Origin: Halorubrum sp. PV6
Lineage (GTDB): Archaea; Halobacteriota; Halobacteria; Halobacteriales; Haloferacaceae
Assembly (NCBI RefSeq): GCF_003990725.2
Contig: NZ_CP030064.1
Location: 1,302,001-1,366,000, forward strand
Direction: 5' to 3'
Length of the DNA stretch: 64,000 bases
The first letter of the stretch is position 1, and each line of letters starts with the position of its first letter. Below the pieces are notes generated by a model. It did no database searches, had not been told where the DNA came from, and saw only the letters and a list, made by a program, of their open reading frames with translations. This document shows, in pieces, positions 17,132 through 26,677 of this stretch. The position numbers and the translations under genes are program-made.

Positions 17132-18076
17132 TCAGCGCTCGGTCTCCGACTCTCGCTCCCGTTTTGACTCGGCGTCGGTCCTGTCGAACCGAAGGTCGGG
17201 GGCGGCCGGGTCGAAGGCGTTCGACCCTCGGCGACTCGGGTCACCGTCGAACAGCTCCGCACGGGCGCAGTCGGCGCAGTAGTGGTTACGCCGCACCGAG
17301 TGCGTCCGGATCGGAACGCCGGCGACGACGGTCTCGTCGCGCCGTCGCCGGACGACGCCGCGTTCGAACTCCCCGCCGCAGACGACGCAGGGGGCCTCGG
17401 TTCGCTCCGTCGACGGCGTGATGCGGCGGTCGACCGACCGGAGGCGGCCGAACCGCGTGACGCGGTGTCGGCGCGCGAACCGGCGCTCCGCGGGCGGCGA
17501 CATCGCGACGCCGACCGCCGCGAACGCGGCGCCGAACAGCGCCCCCGGCGGCGACCCCTGTTCGGCGGAGACGACCGCGACGGCGATGCCGACCGCCACC
17601 AGGACGCCCGCCAACAGGTAGCCGGAAATCGTCACCAGCGGGTCCTCGTGGCTGCCGGGCGCGGACAGCTCGGTCGGCGGCGGCCGCTCGCCGACCGCGA
17701 GGCGGCGGGTGTCGGCCTCCGCGACGTAGTTGTACCAGCCGTACAGGAGGTTCCCGACCCCGCTGGTCGTCAGGAGCAACAGCAGGTGGACCGGAATCGA
17801 GCCGATGTCTCGCTTCACCAGGACGACCCGGTCCCCGTAGTCGTCGGCCACCTCCCAGCCCGCGTCGAGGTGGTCGCGGACCCGGATCCGGAACGTTTTG
17901 CGCGCGGCGGCGTCGGACGCCGCGTCTCGCGCGTTCGCGTCGCCCTCGGGCACGCGGTCGCCACCGCGACGCGGGGCGCCGCAGTCCGGACAGAAGTTCG
18001 CGTCGGGAGGGAGGGCCAGTCCGCACTCGCGACAGCGGTCGGTCGCTCTGGGAGGGTCGCGCTGCTCGGAGGGCAT
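17132..18076 (-). CDS. Zinc-ribbon membrane protein, function unknown
   Basis: A 314-residue protein. Residues about 15-35 form a zinc ribbon (CRECGLALPPDANFCPDCG). A middle region follows (RIRVRDHLDAGWEVADDYGD), then three hydrophobic stretches (IPVHLLLLLTTSGVGNLLYGW; ISGYLLAGVLVAVGIAVAVV; GALFGAAFAAVGVAM). A second set of four cysteines (CVVCGG ... YCADC) lies near the C-terminus. It resembles the many haloarchaeal zinc-ribbon membrane proteins of unknown role. The ATG 18076 is chosen because the upstream extension is basic and out of character. Confidence 0.8.
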   Translation of the reverse strand: MPSEQRDPPRATDRCRECGLALPPDANFCPDCGAPRRGGDRVPEGDANARDAASDAAARKTFRIRVRDHLDAGWEVADDYGDRVVLVKRDIGSIPVHLLLLLTTSGVGNLLYGWYNYVAEADTRRLAVGERPPPTELSAPGSHEDPLVTISGYLLAGVLVAVGIAVAVVSAEQGSPPGALFGAAFAAVGVAMSPPAERRFARRHRVTRFGRLRSVDRRITPSTERTEAPCVVCGGEFERGVVRRRRDETVVAGVPIRTHSVRRNHYCADCARAELFDGDPSRRGSNAFDPAAPDLRFDRTDAESKRERESETER

Positions 18077-18120
18077 CGTCGACCGTTCGGACAGCGGCCT
18101 GTTAATTCCTCTCCCGATTC

Positions 18121-19218
18121 TCACCGGCGACGCAGCCGGATCGAGACGTCGTTGCCGCCGAGGTCGCTCTCGCCGAACGACAGCGCGCCGCCGAACGTCT
18201 CGACGGTCAGCTCCGTGAGCCAGAGGCCGAGGCCGCTCCCGTGGTGGGTCGGCGTGATCTGCGAGCCGTCCAATATCACGTCGCGCTCGTCGGCGGGGAT
18301 CCGCGGCCCGTCGTCTTCGACGTGGATGGCGACCCACTCGCCGGACGCCTCATCGGGCGCCTCGTCGGCCTTCGCGATCCGGACCCGGACCCGCGGCTGC
18401 GGGTTCGGGTTGTGTTCGATGGCGTTGTCGACGAGGCTGTCGACCGCGTACCGCAGGCGGGTGTCGGCCATCACCTGACCCGGGTCGTCGATGTCGACTT
18501 CGACGGCCGCGTTCGGGGCTCGCTCGCGGTGTTCGTCGGCCACCGACAGGACCATCGGTGCGGGGTCGATATCGGTCGGTTCGTCGGCCGGGTGGTCGAG
18601 AATCCGGCGGATGTGGCCGGCCTCTTCGGCCAGCCGTTCGAGTTCGTGGGCGGCGCGTTCGATGGTGGCGGCGACGCTGGTCGACTCGGCGGTCTGCTCG
18701 TCGAGTTCGGCCAGCAGTCGCGTCGTGTGCCCGGCCACGATGTTGGCGTTGTTCCGGAGGTTGTGTCGCAGGATTCGGTTCAGCACCTCCAGCCGGCGCT
18801 CGTTTCTGGACACCTCCGTGAGGTCGGTGTAGACGGCAAAGCCGCCCTCGACGGCCGCGTCGCTCTCCTCGCACCCGGCGTACGGGACGCCGCGGTAGAG
18901 GAACTCCCGAAGGCCGTTCGCGGTCTCCCGCGTCACCTGTTTGTAGTTCACCTCGCCGGAGGCGGTGTTCGAGTCCAGCTGTTCGGCCTCGCTGAGCTTC
19001 CAGCCGGGCACGACCCACTCGTTGAGCGACTCGCCGGCTATCTCGTCGGCCGAGTAGCCGAACACCTCGACGAACGCCCGGTTGACGTCGGTGACTATCG
19101 GATCACCGTCGACGAGTTCGAACTCGACGACCGCGTCTTGGACGTGTTCGATGAGATGGTGATAACGGTCGGGGGCTGCCCCCCCGTCGCTGCGACCGTC
19201 GGCCGCGTTACGAACCAT
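18121..19218 (-). CDS. PAS-domain sensor histidine kinase
   Basis: A 365-residue soluble kinase. Residues about 20-135 form a PAS domain (YHHLIEHVQDAVVEFELVDG, then FGYSADEIAGESLNEWVVPG). The H box is RILRHNLRNNANIVAGH with the phosphorylated His. The ATPase domain has the N box SLVDNAIEHNPNP, G1 HVEDDGPRIPADE and a G2-like GSGLGLWLTELTVETFGG. No membrane span is visible, so the signal is cytoplasmic or arrives through a partner. The HNLRNN form of the H box is common in haloarchaeal kinases. No response regulator is adjacent, so its partner is encoded elsewhere. Confidence 0.93.
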   Translation of the reverse strand: MVRNAADGRSDGGAAPDRYHHLIEHVQDAVVEFELVDGDPIVTDVNRAFVEVFGYSADEIAGESLNEWVVPGWKLSEAEQLDSNTASGEVNYKQVTRETANGLREFLYRGVPYAGCEESDAAVEGGFAVYTDLTEVSRNERRLEVLNRILRHNLRNNANIVAGHTTRLLAELDEQTAESTSVAATIERAAHELERLAEEAGHIRRILDHPADEPTDIDPAPMVLSVADEHRERAPNAAVEVDIDDPGQVMADTRLRYAVDSLVDNAIEHNPNPQPRVRVRIAKADEAPDEASGEWVAIHVEDDGPRIPADERDVILDGSQITPTHHGSGLGLWLTELTVETFGGALSFGESDLGGNDVSIRLRRR

Positions 19219-19463
19219 GTCGTGACTCCACTCTCACGGAGTCCGTAGACCGATCTGGCTGTTAACTCTGTGCTAGTGGGAAGATATTGCGATGAGAACT
19301 GGTATAAATGGACAGATGTATATTTACTACCTAAAAACGCGCTCGATGGTAGAAAACGCCTGCGTCTCGCCGCGTCGTCCGCCGATCGTCGCGTCTTCTC
19401 CGCGGCTCCCGGCGTCGCGGTGTCGGCTTTTATTATCGCCCGCCGATAACTTCTCGCCGTACC

Positions 19464-20186
19464 ATGGAACTAACCTGGCACGGCCACGCGACGTGGCACG
19501 TCGTCGTCGACGACACGGAGCTTCTGATCGATCCGTTCTTCGACAACCCGAAGACCGACGTCGACCCGGAGGCGCTCGACCCCGACTACCTCCTCTTGAC
19601 TCACGGCCACGGCGACCACATCGCCGACGCCGCCGAGTTCCCGGAGGCAACGGTGGTCGCGACGCCGGAACTGACCGCGTACGTCCAGGAGGAGTTCGGC
19701 CACGAGAACGCGGTCGCGGCCGGCGGCATGAACATCGGCGGCACCGTCGAGTGCGGCGACGCGTGGGTGACGATGGTCCGCGCGGACCACTCGAACGGGA
19801 TCGAAAACGACCCGGACTACTCCGCCGGGATGCCCGCCGGCTTCGTCATCGGCGACAAAAAGCCCACACAGGAGTCCGACGCCGACTGTACGTCGTTCTA
19901 CCACGCCGGCGACACCGGACTCATGTCCGAGATGGTCGACGTGGTAGCGCCGTACCTCGAACCGGACGCCGCCGCGCTGCCCGCCGGCGACCACTTCACC
20001 ATGGGGCCCGCGGGCGCCGGCATCGCGGCCGACTGGGTCGGCGCGGACGTGGTGTTCCCGATGCACTACGACACGTTCCCGCCGATCGAAATCGACACGC
20101 GGGAGTTCGTCAACGAGGTGAAAGCAGCTGGCGCCGCGGCCGAACCCGTCGTCCTCGACGGCGACGAGACGTACGTCCTCGAGTAG
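19464..20186 (+). CDS. Metallo-beta-lactamase-fold hydrolase (UPF0173-like)
   Basis: A 240-residue metal-dependent hydrolase. The fold is marked by [20 protein letters not shown], the zinc motif [16 protein letters not shown] (HxHxDH), [14 protein letters not shown] and the C-terminal [18 protein letters not shown]. The compact size and the early GHA motif match the UPF0173 group, whose substrate is unknown. A TTTTATTATC box about 30 bases before the ATG (near 19427-19436) fits a short or absent leader. The 245-base gap before it also serves the divergent kinase gene. Confidence 0.9.
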   Translation: MELTWHGHATWHVVVDDTELLIDPFFDNPKTDVDPEALDPDYLLLTHGHGDHIADAAEFPEATVVATPELTAYVQEEFGHENAVAAGGMNIGGTVECGDAWVTMVRADHSNGIENDPDYSAGMPAGFVIGDKKPTQESDADCTSFYHAGDTGLMSEMVDVVAPYLEPDAAALPAGDHFTMGPAGAGIAADWVGADVVFPMHYDTFPPIEIDTREFVNEVKAAGAAAEPVVLDGDETYVLE

Positions 20187-20287
20187 GCCTCCCGACGACC
20201 GCGAGCGACAATCGACAGGGCGCCTCTCGGTAGAGACGGTTCGTGTCGGCACCCTTTAGCCGTGGGAGGTCGAACACACAGTCGACT

Positions 20288-20686
20288 ATGGCAGACATCG
20301 AGACATCCACCGTTTCCGAGGAAGGCTACGCCTGCACGAGTCAGGTCGGCGAGTTCGACCTGCAGATCGACGCGACCGACGAGACGGGGCCGAACCCGAA
20401 CGCCGCGCTCATCGCGACGTACGCCTCCTGTTACCTCCCCGCGTTCCGCGTCGGCGGAAGCCAGCGCGGCGAGGAGGAGCTTGGGAAGGTACAGATCGAC
20501 GCGACCGCAGAGCTCGACGACGACGACGACATCGCCGCCGTCGCCTTCGACGTCCACGTCGAAGCCGACCTCGACGACGAGACCGCGACCGACATCGCCG
20601 AGCGCGCCGAGGGGATCTGCCACGTCCACAGCGCGCTCCGCGAGGAACTCCACGCCGACATCAGCGTCTACACGGGCGCGTTCTGA
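20288..20686 (+). CDS. OsmC family peroxidase-like protein
   Basis: A 132-residue OsmC/Ohr-superfamily protein. The two reactive cysteines are present: Cys48 in IATYASCYLPAF and Cys111 in AEGICHVHSAL. Family members are thiol peroxidases that reduce organic hydroperoxides in the cytoplasm as homodimers. The start at 20288 (MADIETSTVSEEGY) follows a CCTTTAGCC box by about 30 bases. The ORF can be read further upstream but those residues are not conserved-looking. It follows the metal hydrolase in the same direction by 101 bases. Confidence 0.9.
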   Translation: MADIETSTVSEEGYACTSQVGEFDLQIDATDETGPNPNAALIATYASCYLPAFRVGGSQRGEEELGKVQIDATAELDDDDDIAAVAFDVHVEADLDDETATDIAERAEGICHVHSALREELHADISVYTGAF

Positions 20687-20814
20687 GGCGGAGTCGCGGG
20701 TCGAGAGACTCCGGGACGCGGCACGGACCGATTTTTTCGAGGCTCCCGTCGTGAGTCACGTCTGTGAACCAGGAGAGGTCGGGTGGGCCGAATCGGCAGG
20801 CCACGCCGGCCGAC

Positions 20815-23382
20815 TCAGGGCCGATCGACGCCCGTGAACTCGAAGCGAGCCCCGCCGGCGTCGCCCTCCGTCAGCGTCACCTCCCAGCCGTGCGCCTCGG
20901 CGATGCGTTCGACGATGGCGAGTCCGAAGCCGGTCCCCGACTCCGAGGTCGTGTGCCCGCTTTCGAACACCGTCTCGCGTCGCTCCTCGGGGATCCCCGG
21001 CCCGTCGTCTTCGACGTAGAACCCGCCCTCCAAGTCGCCGACGACGACCTCCTCGCCGCCGTGCTCGGCGGCGTTCCGGAAGAGGTTCTGGAGCAGTCGC
21101 TTCAGCCGGCCGGAGTCGGCGAGCAGGTCGTCGTCCGCGTCGATGACGACCTCGACGTACTCGCCGGACCCGTTCGCGCGCCCGGCCACCGCGTCGTCGG
21201 TGCCGCCGTCGGCCCGGCCGAACACGTCGCTCTCGAAGCCGGTCGCCAACGTGTCGAAGGAGACGTGGTCGAAGGAGCCGACCGCGTCGCCCTGTCGGGC
21301 GAGGGTGAGCACGTCCTCGATCAGTCGGTCCATGTCGTCGAGCGCGCTCTCACAGCGGTCGAAGTGCGAGTCCTCGCCGGTCTCGCGGGCGAGCTGGAGA
21401 TACCCGGAGAGGACGGTAAGCGGGTTGCGGAGGTCGTGTGAGACGATGGAGGCGAACTCGTCGAGCCGCTCGTTTTCGCGTTCGATCCGTCGCTCGTACG
21501 CCTTCCGTTCGGAGATGTCGCGGCTGGTGGCGAGATACCGGTCGGCGCCGCGCACGTCGACCCGCCGGATCTGCATCTCGACGGGGAACGTCGTGCCGTC
21601 GGCGCGTTTAAACGTCGTCTCCAGCCGCCGCGTCTCGCCCATGGCGAGGTCCTTCCAGACTTCCTCGCTGTCGTCGGGGGTCCGTTCCTCGTCGATGTCC
21701 CAGACGCTCATGCCCGCGACCTCGTCGCGGTCGTAGCCGAGTTTTGCGGCGATCACCGGGTTCGCGTCCACGATGGTCCCCGACGCGTCGTGGATACTCA
21801 CCATGTCCGGGGAGTCCTCGTACAGCGCCTCCAGCCGGGCTGAGGTGCGCTCCAGTTCCCGCTGTCGGCGACGCTCTTCGGTCACGTCGCGGGCGATACC
21901 CAGGACGCCGTCGAACTCCCCGTCGATGACGAGCCGCTGTAAGCTGGCATCGACGATCGCATCGTCGCGGTAGGGGAGATCGAGTTCGACCGTCTCGGAC
22001 ACCTGTTCGCGGTCCCCGGCCACGAGCGCCGCGAACGGGTCCCCGTCGCCGTGCTCCCGGAGTCGCTCGACCAGCGGGCTCTCGCGGCCGACGAGTTCCG
22101 CCCGCGTCGACTCGTACACCGTCGCGACCCGCTCGTTGGCGGTCGCGAACCGCCCGTCGGCGTCGTACAGCGCGACGGCGTGGGGGAGTTCGTCGACGAA
22201 CCGCCGGTAGCGCTCTCGCTCCCGCGCGCGCTGTTTCTCCTCGGTCACGTCGATGTGGATCCCGACGGCTCGGACCGGCTCCCCCTCGTCGGTGCGCTCG
22301 ACGACGCGGCCGCGGTCGCGGATCCAGATCCAGTCACCCCCCTTCGTCTCCATGCGGTAGTCGCACTGGTACAGCTCCGTTTCGCCGGCGAAGTGGGCCT
22401 CTATCTCCGCCCACACCTCGTCGATGTCCTCGGGGTGGACGCGGCGTTCCCACCCGGACAGTTCGAAATCGATCTCGGATTTGTCGTACCCCAACATCCC
22501 GGCCCACCGGTCGTCGAACTGCACCTCGTTGGTGGTGAGATCCCAGTCCCAGACGCCGACGGCCGCACCCTCGGCCGCCAGTTGGAAGCGCTCGGAGAGC
22601 TCGCGGAGTTTGCGCTCCCGCTCTCTCGCCTCGGTCACGTCTCGGAAGTAGACGGAGAGGCCGGCGGTGGAGGGGTACGCGTCGACCGAGAAGTCGCGTC
22701 CGAACTGCTCCGCGTGGAGGTCGAACGTCGTCGGCGTCCCGGTCGACATCGCCTCGCGGAGCTCGGCCTCGGTCTCGGTGTCGCGAATCTCCGGGAACAG
22801 GTCCCATATCCGGTCGCCGAGCAGGGACTCCGCGTTGCGGTCGAGCAGGTCGCGCGCCCGCTCGTTGAGGTACGTGAGCCGCCACGACTCGTCGATGCCA
22901 CAGAACGCGTCGGTCATCCGTTCTACGTGTTCTGCCACCCGCCGCTCGGCTCGCGACTGGGACACGGCGCAGTCGACGCGCGACGCGAGCCTCTCGTACG
23001 CGCCGTCGCCATCGGCCGGGAGGTACTCGTCGGCGCCCGCGGCGACCGCCTCGCTCGCGATCGCCTCGCTTCCGCGCCCGGTGAAGACCACGAAGGGGAG
23101 GTCGCCGGCGCGGTCGCGGACCGCCCGGAGGAGCGCGACGCCGTCCGTCTCGGGAAAGTCGTAGCCGCTGACGACGCAGTCGATCCCGCCCTCGGCGACG
23201 GTCGCGAGGGCCGCTTCCGGGTCCGTGGCCGTCGCGACGGCGAACCGATCGGCGCCCGCCTCGATGGCTGCGGCCGCGCGGTCGCGGGAGACGGAGTCGT
23301 CGGGAACGAGAAGGATTCGAACCGATCCGGTATGGCCGTCGCCCGCCGACAGGGGGAGTTCCGAATCGTCGCCGGTCACCAT
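20815..23382 (-). CDS. Multi-PAS sensor histidine kinase with pseudo-receiver domain
   Basis: An 855-residue cytoplasmic signalling protein. Residues about 18-145 are receiver-like (VRILLVPDDSVSRDRAA; VVFTGRGSEAIASEAVAAGA). Four PAS/PAC units follow between about 155 and 645 (TDAFCGIDESWRLTYLNER; AVGVWDWDLTTNEVQFDD; DELPHAVALYDADGRF; DMVSIHDASGTIVDANPV). The H box is FASIVSHDLRNPLTVLSGY, the N box LLQNLFRNAAEHGG, and G1/G2 are VEDDGPGIPEERR and GTGFGLAIVERI. In the receiver the usual phospho-accepting Asp appears replaced by Gly (CVVSGYDFPETDG instead of VVSDYxMP). It lacks membrane spans. Such hybrid kinases integrate redox, light or oxygen cues through PAS cofactors. Confidence 0.92.
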   Translation of the reverse strand: MVTGDDSELPLSAGDGHTGSVRILLVPDDSVSRDRAAAAIEAGADRFAVATATDPEAALATVAEGGIDCVVSGYDFPETDGVALLRAVRDRAGDLPFVVFTGRGSEAIASEAVAAGADEYLPADGDGAYERLASRVDCAVSQSRAERRVAEHVERMTDAFCGIDESWRLTYLNERARDLLDRNAESLLGDRIWDLFPEIRDTETEAELREAMSTGTPTTFDLHAEQFGRDFSVDAYPSTAGLSVYFRDVTEARERERKLRELSERFQLAAEGAAVGVWDWDLTTNEVQFDDRWAGMLGYDKSEIDFELSGWERRVHPEDIDEVWAEIEAHFAGETELYQCDYRMETKGGDWIWIRDRGRVVERTDEGEPVRAVGIHIDVTEEKQRARERERYRRFVDELPHAVALYDADGRFATANERVATVYESTRAELVGRESPLVERLREHGDGDPFAALVAGDREQVSETVELDLPYRDDAIVDASLQRLVIDGEFDGVLGIARDVTEERRRQRELERTSARLEALYEDSPDMVSIHDASGTIVDANPVIAAKLGYDRDEVAGMSVWDIDEERTPDDSEEVWKDLAMGETRRLETTFKRADGTTFPVEMQIRRVDVRGADRYLATSRDISERKAYERRIERENERLDEFASIVSHDLRNPLTVLSGYLQLARETGEDSHFDRCESALDDMDRLIEDVLTLARQGDAVGSFDHVSFDTLATGFESDVFGRADGGTDDAVAGRANGSGEYVEVVIDADDDLLADSGRLKRLLQNLFRNAAEHGGEEVVVGDLEGGFYVEDDGPGIPEERRETVFESGHTTSESGTGFGLAIVERIAEAHGWEVTLTEGDAGGARFEFTGVDRP

Positions 23383-23507
23383 CTGTTAGCGCATCGACAC
23401 CGATCTGTAGTAACTGTTTGGATCGCTTACACTAATTTTCAGACACGACGCCGTGAATCACCCGTCACACCGACGCAGATCACTCGTCGCACACCCGCAA
23501 ATCGCGG

Positions 23508-23693
23508 TCACACTGCGGCGTACGCCACGACGACGCTGGAGGCGGCGTACCCGATCGCCGCCAGAATGAGGGCCGCGACGAGCGCGACCGCGAACTCCCC
23601 GGCGACCGCGAACGCGAGGACGAACCCACCCATCCCGACCGCGTTCGCACAGAGCAGTCGCAGCGTCCGGTAGGAGGGCTCACGGGTGGCCAT
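23508..23693 (-). CDS. Small two-span membrane protein
   Basis: A 61-residue protein starting MATREPSYRTLRLLCANAVG. Two hydrophobic segments cover nearly all of the rest (GGFVLAFAVAGEFAVALVAA and LILAAIGYAASSVVVAYAAV). No family recognised. The start at 23693 is chosen because the 47 codons upstream in the same frame are arginine- and serine-rich and look non-coding. It lies downstream of nothing on its strand and is divergent from the next small membrane gene. Confidence 0.6.
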   Translation of the reverse strand: MATREPSYRTLRLLCANAVGMGGFVLAFAVAGEFAVALVAALILAAIGYAASSVVVAYAAV

Positions 23694-23811
23694 AGCCAAC
23701 GTACGACACCGAGAGAGAAAAACCCACGAGTCGCCGAGAGGGCGACGGCGGCTCGGCGCGAGCGGCCCTCGCGTGGGACGGTTTAGGCCGGATGCCGACA
23801 CCACGCCCCCC

Positions 23812-24204
23812 ATGCGTTCGCGAGACGACCGCACCGAGCGGCGGGGACGGGGGAGTACCCGGAGTCGGTCTCAAACTCACTCCCGCGCTCGGTCTCGGAC
23901 CCACCCCCGCAGTCGGTCCCGGAGTCGCTCCTACGGTCGCTCTCGGCTTCGCCGAGGCGCCGAGCCTCGCGACGAGAACCGCCACAGCCCCGGCCGCGGT
24001 GCGGTGATTCTCCCCGGCGCGATGCTCGGGAGCCTCGTCGCCGTCGCCGCGCTCGCGACGGTGCGGGCGGCGATCGGCTTCCCCCGCGGGTGGTCGCTCG
24101 CGCTCACCGCGCTCCTCGTCGTGGGGACGGTCTGGGTGGCCGCGGTCGTCGTCGCTCACCTCGGGGCCGTTCTCGCGGGGCGAGTCGCCGGGATGGGGCG
24201 GTGA
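23812..24204 (+). CDS. Possible small membrane protein with Arg/Ser-rich N-terminus
   Basis: A 130-residue reading frame. Residues 1-65 are an imperfect RS/RT repeat (SRSQTHSRARSRTHPRSRSR) produced by a run of related 12- to 18-base units at about 23840-23950. Residues 66-130 contain two plausible membrane spans (LPGAMLGSLVAVAALATVRA and ALTALLVVGTVWVAAVVVAH). The membrane part looks real, while the basic N-terminus is unlike a halophilic cytoplasmic protein. A later start, for example the ATG at about 24021 (MLGSLVAVAAL), would give a 60-residue two-span protein. Uncertain. Confidence 0.4.
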   Translation: MRSRDDRTERRGRGSTRSRSQTHSRARSRTHPRSRSRSRSYGRSRLRRGAEPRDENRHSPGRGAVILPGAMLGSLVAVAALATVRAAIGFPRGWSLALTALLVVGTVWVAAVVVAHLGAVLAGRVAGMGR

Positions 24205-24328
24205 GTCGTCGGGACGGGGCGGTGAGTCGCCGCGACTTCCACCCCGCGGCGTCTCGCCCCGCTGTGACGCCGGTCGAGCGCCGTTCCTCCGCGGAACGGT
24301 TTTGAGGACGGCGGTGGAACCGAGAGTC

Positions 24329-24889
24329 ATGGTCGCGATGGAATCCGACTCGGAACTCGACCGCGGCGACGCGGCGCCGGCGTTCGATCTACCGGGCACC
24401 GACGGCGAGACGCACTCGCTCGCGTCGTTCGAGGCGGACGCGCTGCTGGTGGTGTTCACCTGTAACCACTGCCCGTACGCGAAAGCGAAGTTCGACCTCT
24501 TAAACGATCTGGCGGCCGAGTACGACGACCTGGCCGTCGTGGGGATCAATCCGAACGACGCCGACGAGTACCCGGACGACTCTTTCGAGACGATGCGCGA
24601 GCGGGTCGACGACGGCACTATCGCGTACGACGCCTACCTCCGCGACGAGACGGGCGCGGTCGCCGACGCGTACGGCGCGGTCTGTACCCCCGACCCGTTC
24701 CTGTTCGGACGCGAGGGCGACGAGTTCCTCCTGCGGTATCACGGCCGCCTCGACGACGCGTTGAACCCCGACGACGAGCCGACCGAGTTCTACGTCCGCG
24801 ACGCGGTCGACGCCGTTCTCGCGGGCGAGTCGGTCGCGGTCCCGGACCGTCCCTCGCGGGGCTGTTCGATCAAGTGGCCGGGTGAGTGA
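24329..24889 (+). CDS. Thioredoxin-fold redoxin family protein
   Basis: A 186-residue protein of the AhpC/TSA-redoxin type. It opens with AAPAFDLPGTDGETHSLASF; the active-site CNHC motif (Cys45, Cys48) lies in VVFTCNHCPYAKAKFDLLND, and the cis-proline region is AVCTPDPFLFGRE. This CNHCPYxK form belongs to the thiol-disulfide redoxins that reduce peroxides or protein disulfides. The start 24329 is 24 bases after a GTTTTGAG box, consistent with a leaderless transcript; an ATG three codons later is also possible. Confidence 0.9.
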   Translation: MVAMESDSELDRGDAAPAFDLPGTDGETHSLASFEADALLVVFTCNHCPYAKAKFDLLNDLAAEYDDLAVVGINPNDADEYPDDSFETMRERVDDGTIAYDAYLRDETGAVADAYGAVCTPDPFLFGREGDEFLLRYHGRLDDALNPDDEPTEFYVRDAVDAVLAGESVAVPDRPSRGCSIKWPGE

Positions 24890-25009
24890 GGCCGGCGCGA
24901 GGCGCGGGGTACCGGGCGCCGCGACGGGCGGCCGCGAGCGAGTCGGGAAGCCGAAGCCGGAGACGCTCCGGAGGCGAGCCTACAAGTCGCTTCGGCGACG
25001 ACCCGACGC

Positions 25010-25753
25010 ATGACACGCGTTACGGTCTGGAACGAGTACCGCCACGAACGCGAAAGCGACGTGGTCGCCGAGGTGTACCCCGACGGCATTCACGCCGTCA
25101 TCGCGGACGCGCTCCGCGAGGCCGGCCACGAGGTCCGCACCGCGACCTTAGACGAGGGGCCGGACCACGGGCTCACCGAGTCGGTCCTGGCCGACACCGA
25201 CGTGCTCGTCTGGTGGGGCCACGCCGCCCACGACGAGGTGCGCGAGAGGGTCGTCGACCGCGTCCACGAGCGCGTTCTCGACGGGATGGGGCTGCTGGCG
25301 CTTCACTCCGCGCACTACTCGAAGATATTTAAACGCCTGATGGGCACCAGCTGTTCACTGAAATGGCGAGAGGCGGCCGAAACCGAGCGGCTCTGGGCCG
25401 TCGAGCCGAGCCACCCGATCGCCGACGGGATCGGCGAGTACATCGAACTCGACGAGACGGAGATGTACGGCGAGCGGTTCGACGTGCCGGCGCCTGACAC
25501 GCTCGTGTTCACCTCGTGGTTCGCCGGCGGCGAGGTGTTCCGCTCCGGGTGCTGTTACCGCCGCGGAAACGGGCGCGTCTTCTACTTCCGGCCCGGCCAC
25601 GAGACGTACCCGATCTACCACGACGAGGACGTGCGGCGGGTGCTCCACAACGCCGTCGTGTGGGCCGAGCCGGGCGACGGGCCCGCGCCCGACTTCGGCA
25701 ACGCCGACCCGATAGCGGACATCGACACCGACGACGAGCGGACGGTTCACTGA
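25010..25753 (+). CDS. ThuA-like domain protein
   Basis: A 247-residue protein of the ThuA family, which has a glutamine-amidotransferase-like flavodoxin fold. Landmarks are [21 protein letters not shown], the [17 protein letters not shown] segment, [19 protein letters not shown] and [19 protein letters not shown]. ThuA proteins are linked to trehalose or other sugar use, but the reaction is poorly defined. A CCTACAAGTC box near 24980-24989 is about 25 bases before the ATG. It stands alone between plus-strand redoxin and the convergent PHP gene. Confidence 0.88.
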   Translation: MTRVTVWNEYRHERESDVVAEVYPDGIHAVIADALREAGHEVRTATLDEGPDHGLTESVLADTDVLVWWGHAAHDEVRERVVDRVHERVLDGMGLLALHSAHYSKIFKRLMGTSCSLKWREAAETERLWAVEPSHPIADGIGEYIELDETEMYGERFDVPAPDTLVFTSWFAGGEVFRSGCCYRRGNGRVFYFRPGHETYPIYHDEDVRRVLHNAVVWAEPGDGPAPDFGNADPIADIDTDDERTVH

Positions 25754-25787
25754 TCGGCCGGGCATCGGAGCCGACCCCCGGCAGCGG

Positions 25788-26576
25788 CTACCCGTCGGCG
25801 AGCTCCGCCGGCGACACGGGATCGATCCCGCGCCGCGCCAGTTCGGCCTCGATTTCGTCGAGCCGCGGGGAGATGACGCCCGGCTCGTGGCTGTCGGTCC
25901 CGACGCTCATCCGGAGGCCGGCGTCGGCGAGCCGGTCGAAGAGCGGCGGCGCGGGATGGAACTCCCCGTAGTCGTCGAGCAGGCGTCCGGCGTTTATCTC
26001 CGGGACGGTCCGCGAGCCCGCGAACGCCTCCGTGACCGCCGCGTAGTGGTCCGCGGTCGCGAACCCGCGGAGGTGCGGGTTGCGTTCGATCAGGTCGGGG
26101 TGGGCGGCGATCGCGAACAGTTCGGCGTCGACGAGCGCGACCAGTTTCTCGAAGTAGCGGTCGACGAGTTCGCGCCGCGCCGCCTCCGGCATGTCGGCGA
26201 AGTGCGACTGTGCGTGGACGTTCACGCCGTCGAGGTCGTGGACGCTGCCGATCGCGTAGTCGAACCCCGCCTCGTCGAGGAACTCGGCGATGGCTCCCTC
26301 GTGGTCCGGGTCGTAGTCCATCTCCACGGCGTCGAACACGTCGACGTCGACGGTCGGGTCCTCGCGGACCCGCTCGATCGCCTCGCGGCGGCGCTCGTAG
26401 GTGAGATCGAGGTTGAACCCGAACGCCCTTTTAAACGCCTCCGCGCCCGGCTCCGGCGAGACGTTGCAGTGGTCGGCGATGCCGACGCCGTCGAGGCCCG
26501 CGGCGGCCGCGGCGTCCACCATCCGGCGGAGGAACGTCCCATCGGAGTAGTTGGTGTGGACGTGGTAGTCGTACAC
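25788..26576 (-). CDS. PHP-domain phosphoesterase (histidinol-phosphatase-like)
   Basis: A 262-residue PHP-superfamily metal hydrolase. The metal-binding motifs are present: YHVHTNYSDGTFLRRMVDAA, GIADHCNVSP, AVEMDYDPDHEG, IGSVHDLDG, AIAAHPDLIERNPHLRG and a late MSVGTDSHEP. The order fits the HisK/HisJ-type histidinol-phosphatase branch, which completes histidine synthesis, but several PHP proteins act on other phosphoesters, so the name is tentative. No other his genes are next to it (hisC is 11 kb away). Confidence 0.88.
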   Translation of the reverse strand: MYDYHVHTNYSDGTFLRRMVDAAAAAGLDGVGIADHCNVSPEPGAEAFKRAFGFNLDLTYERRREAIERVREDPTVDVDVFDAVEMDYDPDHEGAIAEFLDEAGFDYAIGSVHDLDGVNVHAQSHFADMPEAARRELVDRYFEKLVALVDAELFAIAAHPDLIERNPHLRGFATADHYAAVTEAFAGSRTVPEINAGRLLDDYGEFHPAPPLFDRLADAGLRMSVGTDSHEPGVISPRLDEIEAELARRGIDPVSPAELADG

Positions 26577-26677
26577 GGACGATGGGTCGTCCCGAGCCGA
26601 CTCGTAGTTTCCGGTCGCGTGCGACGAGTTGACACGACGTGAGGGGCGCTCGGCGACGGGGACGCGTCGGGGCGGCG

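Noticed and set aside
22051-23673. 540-codon plus-strand frame opposite the multi-PAS kinase
   Set aside because: Antisense shadow of the kinase; no domain signature and composition not acidic.
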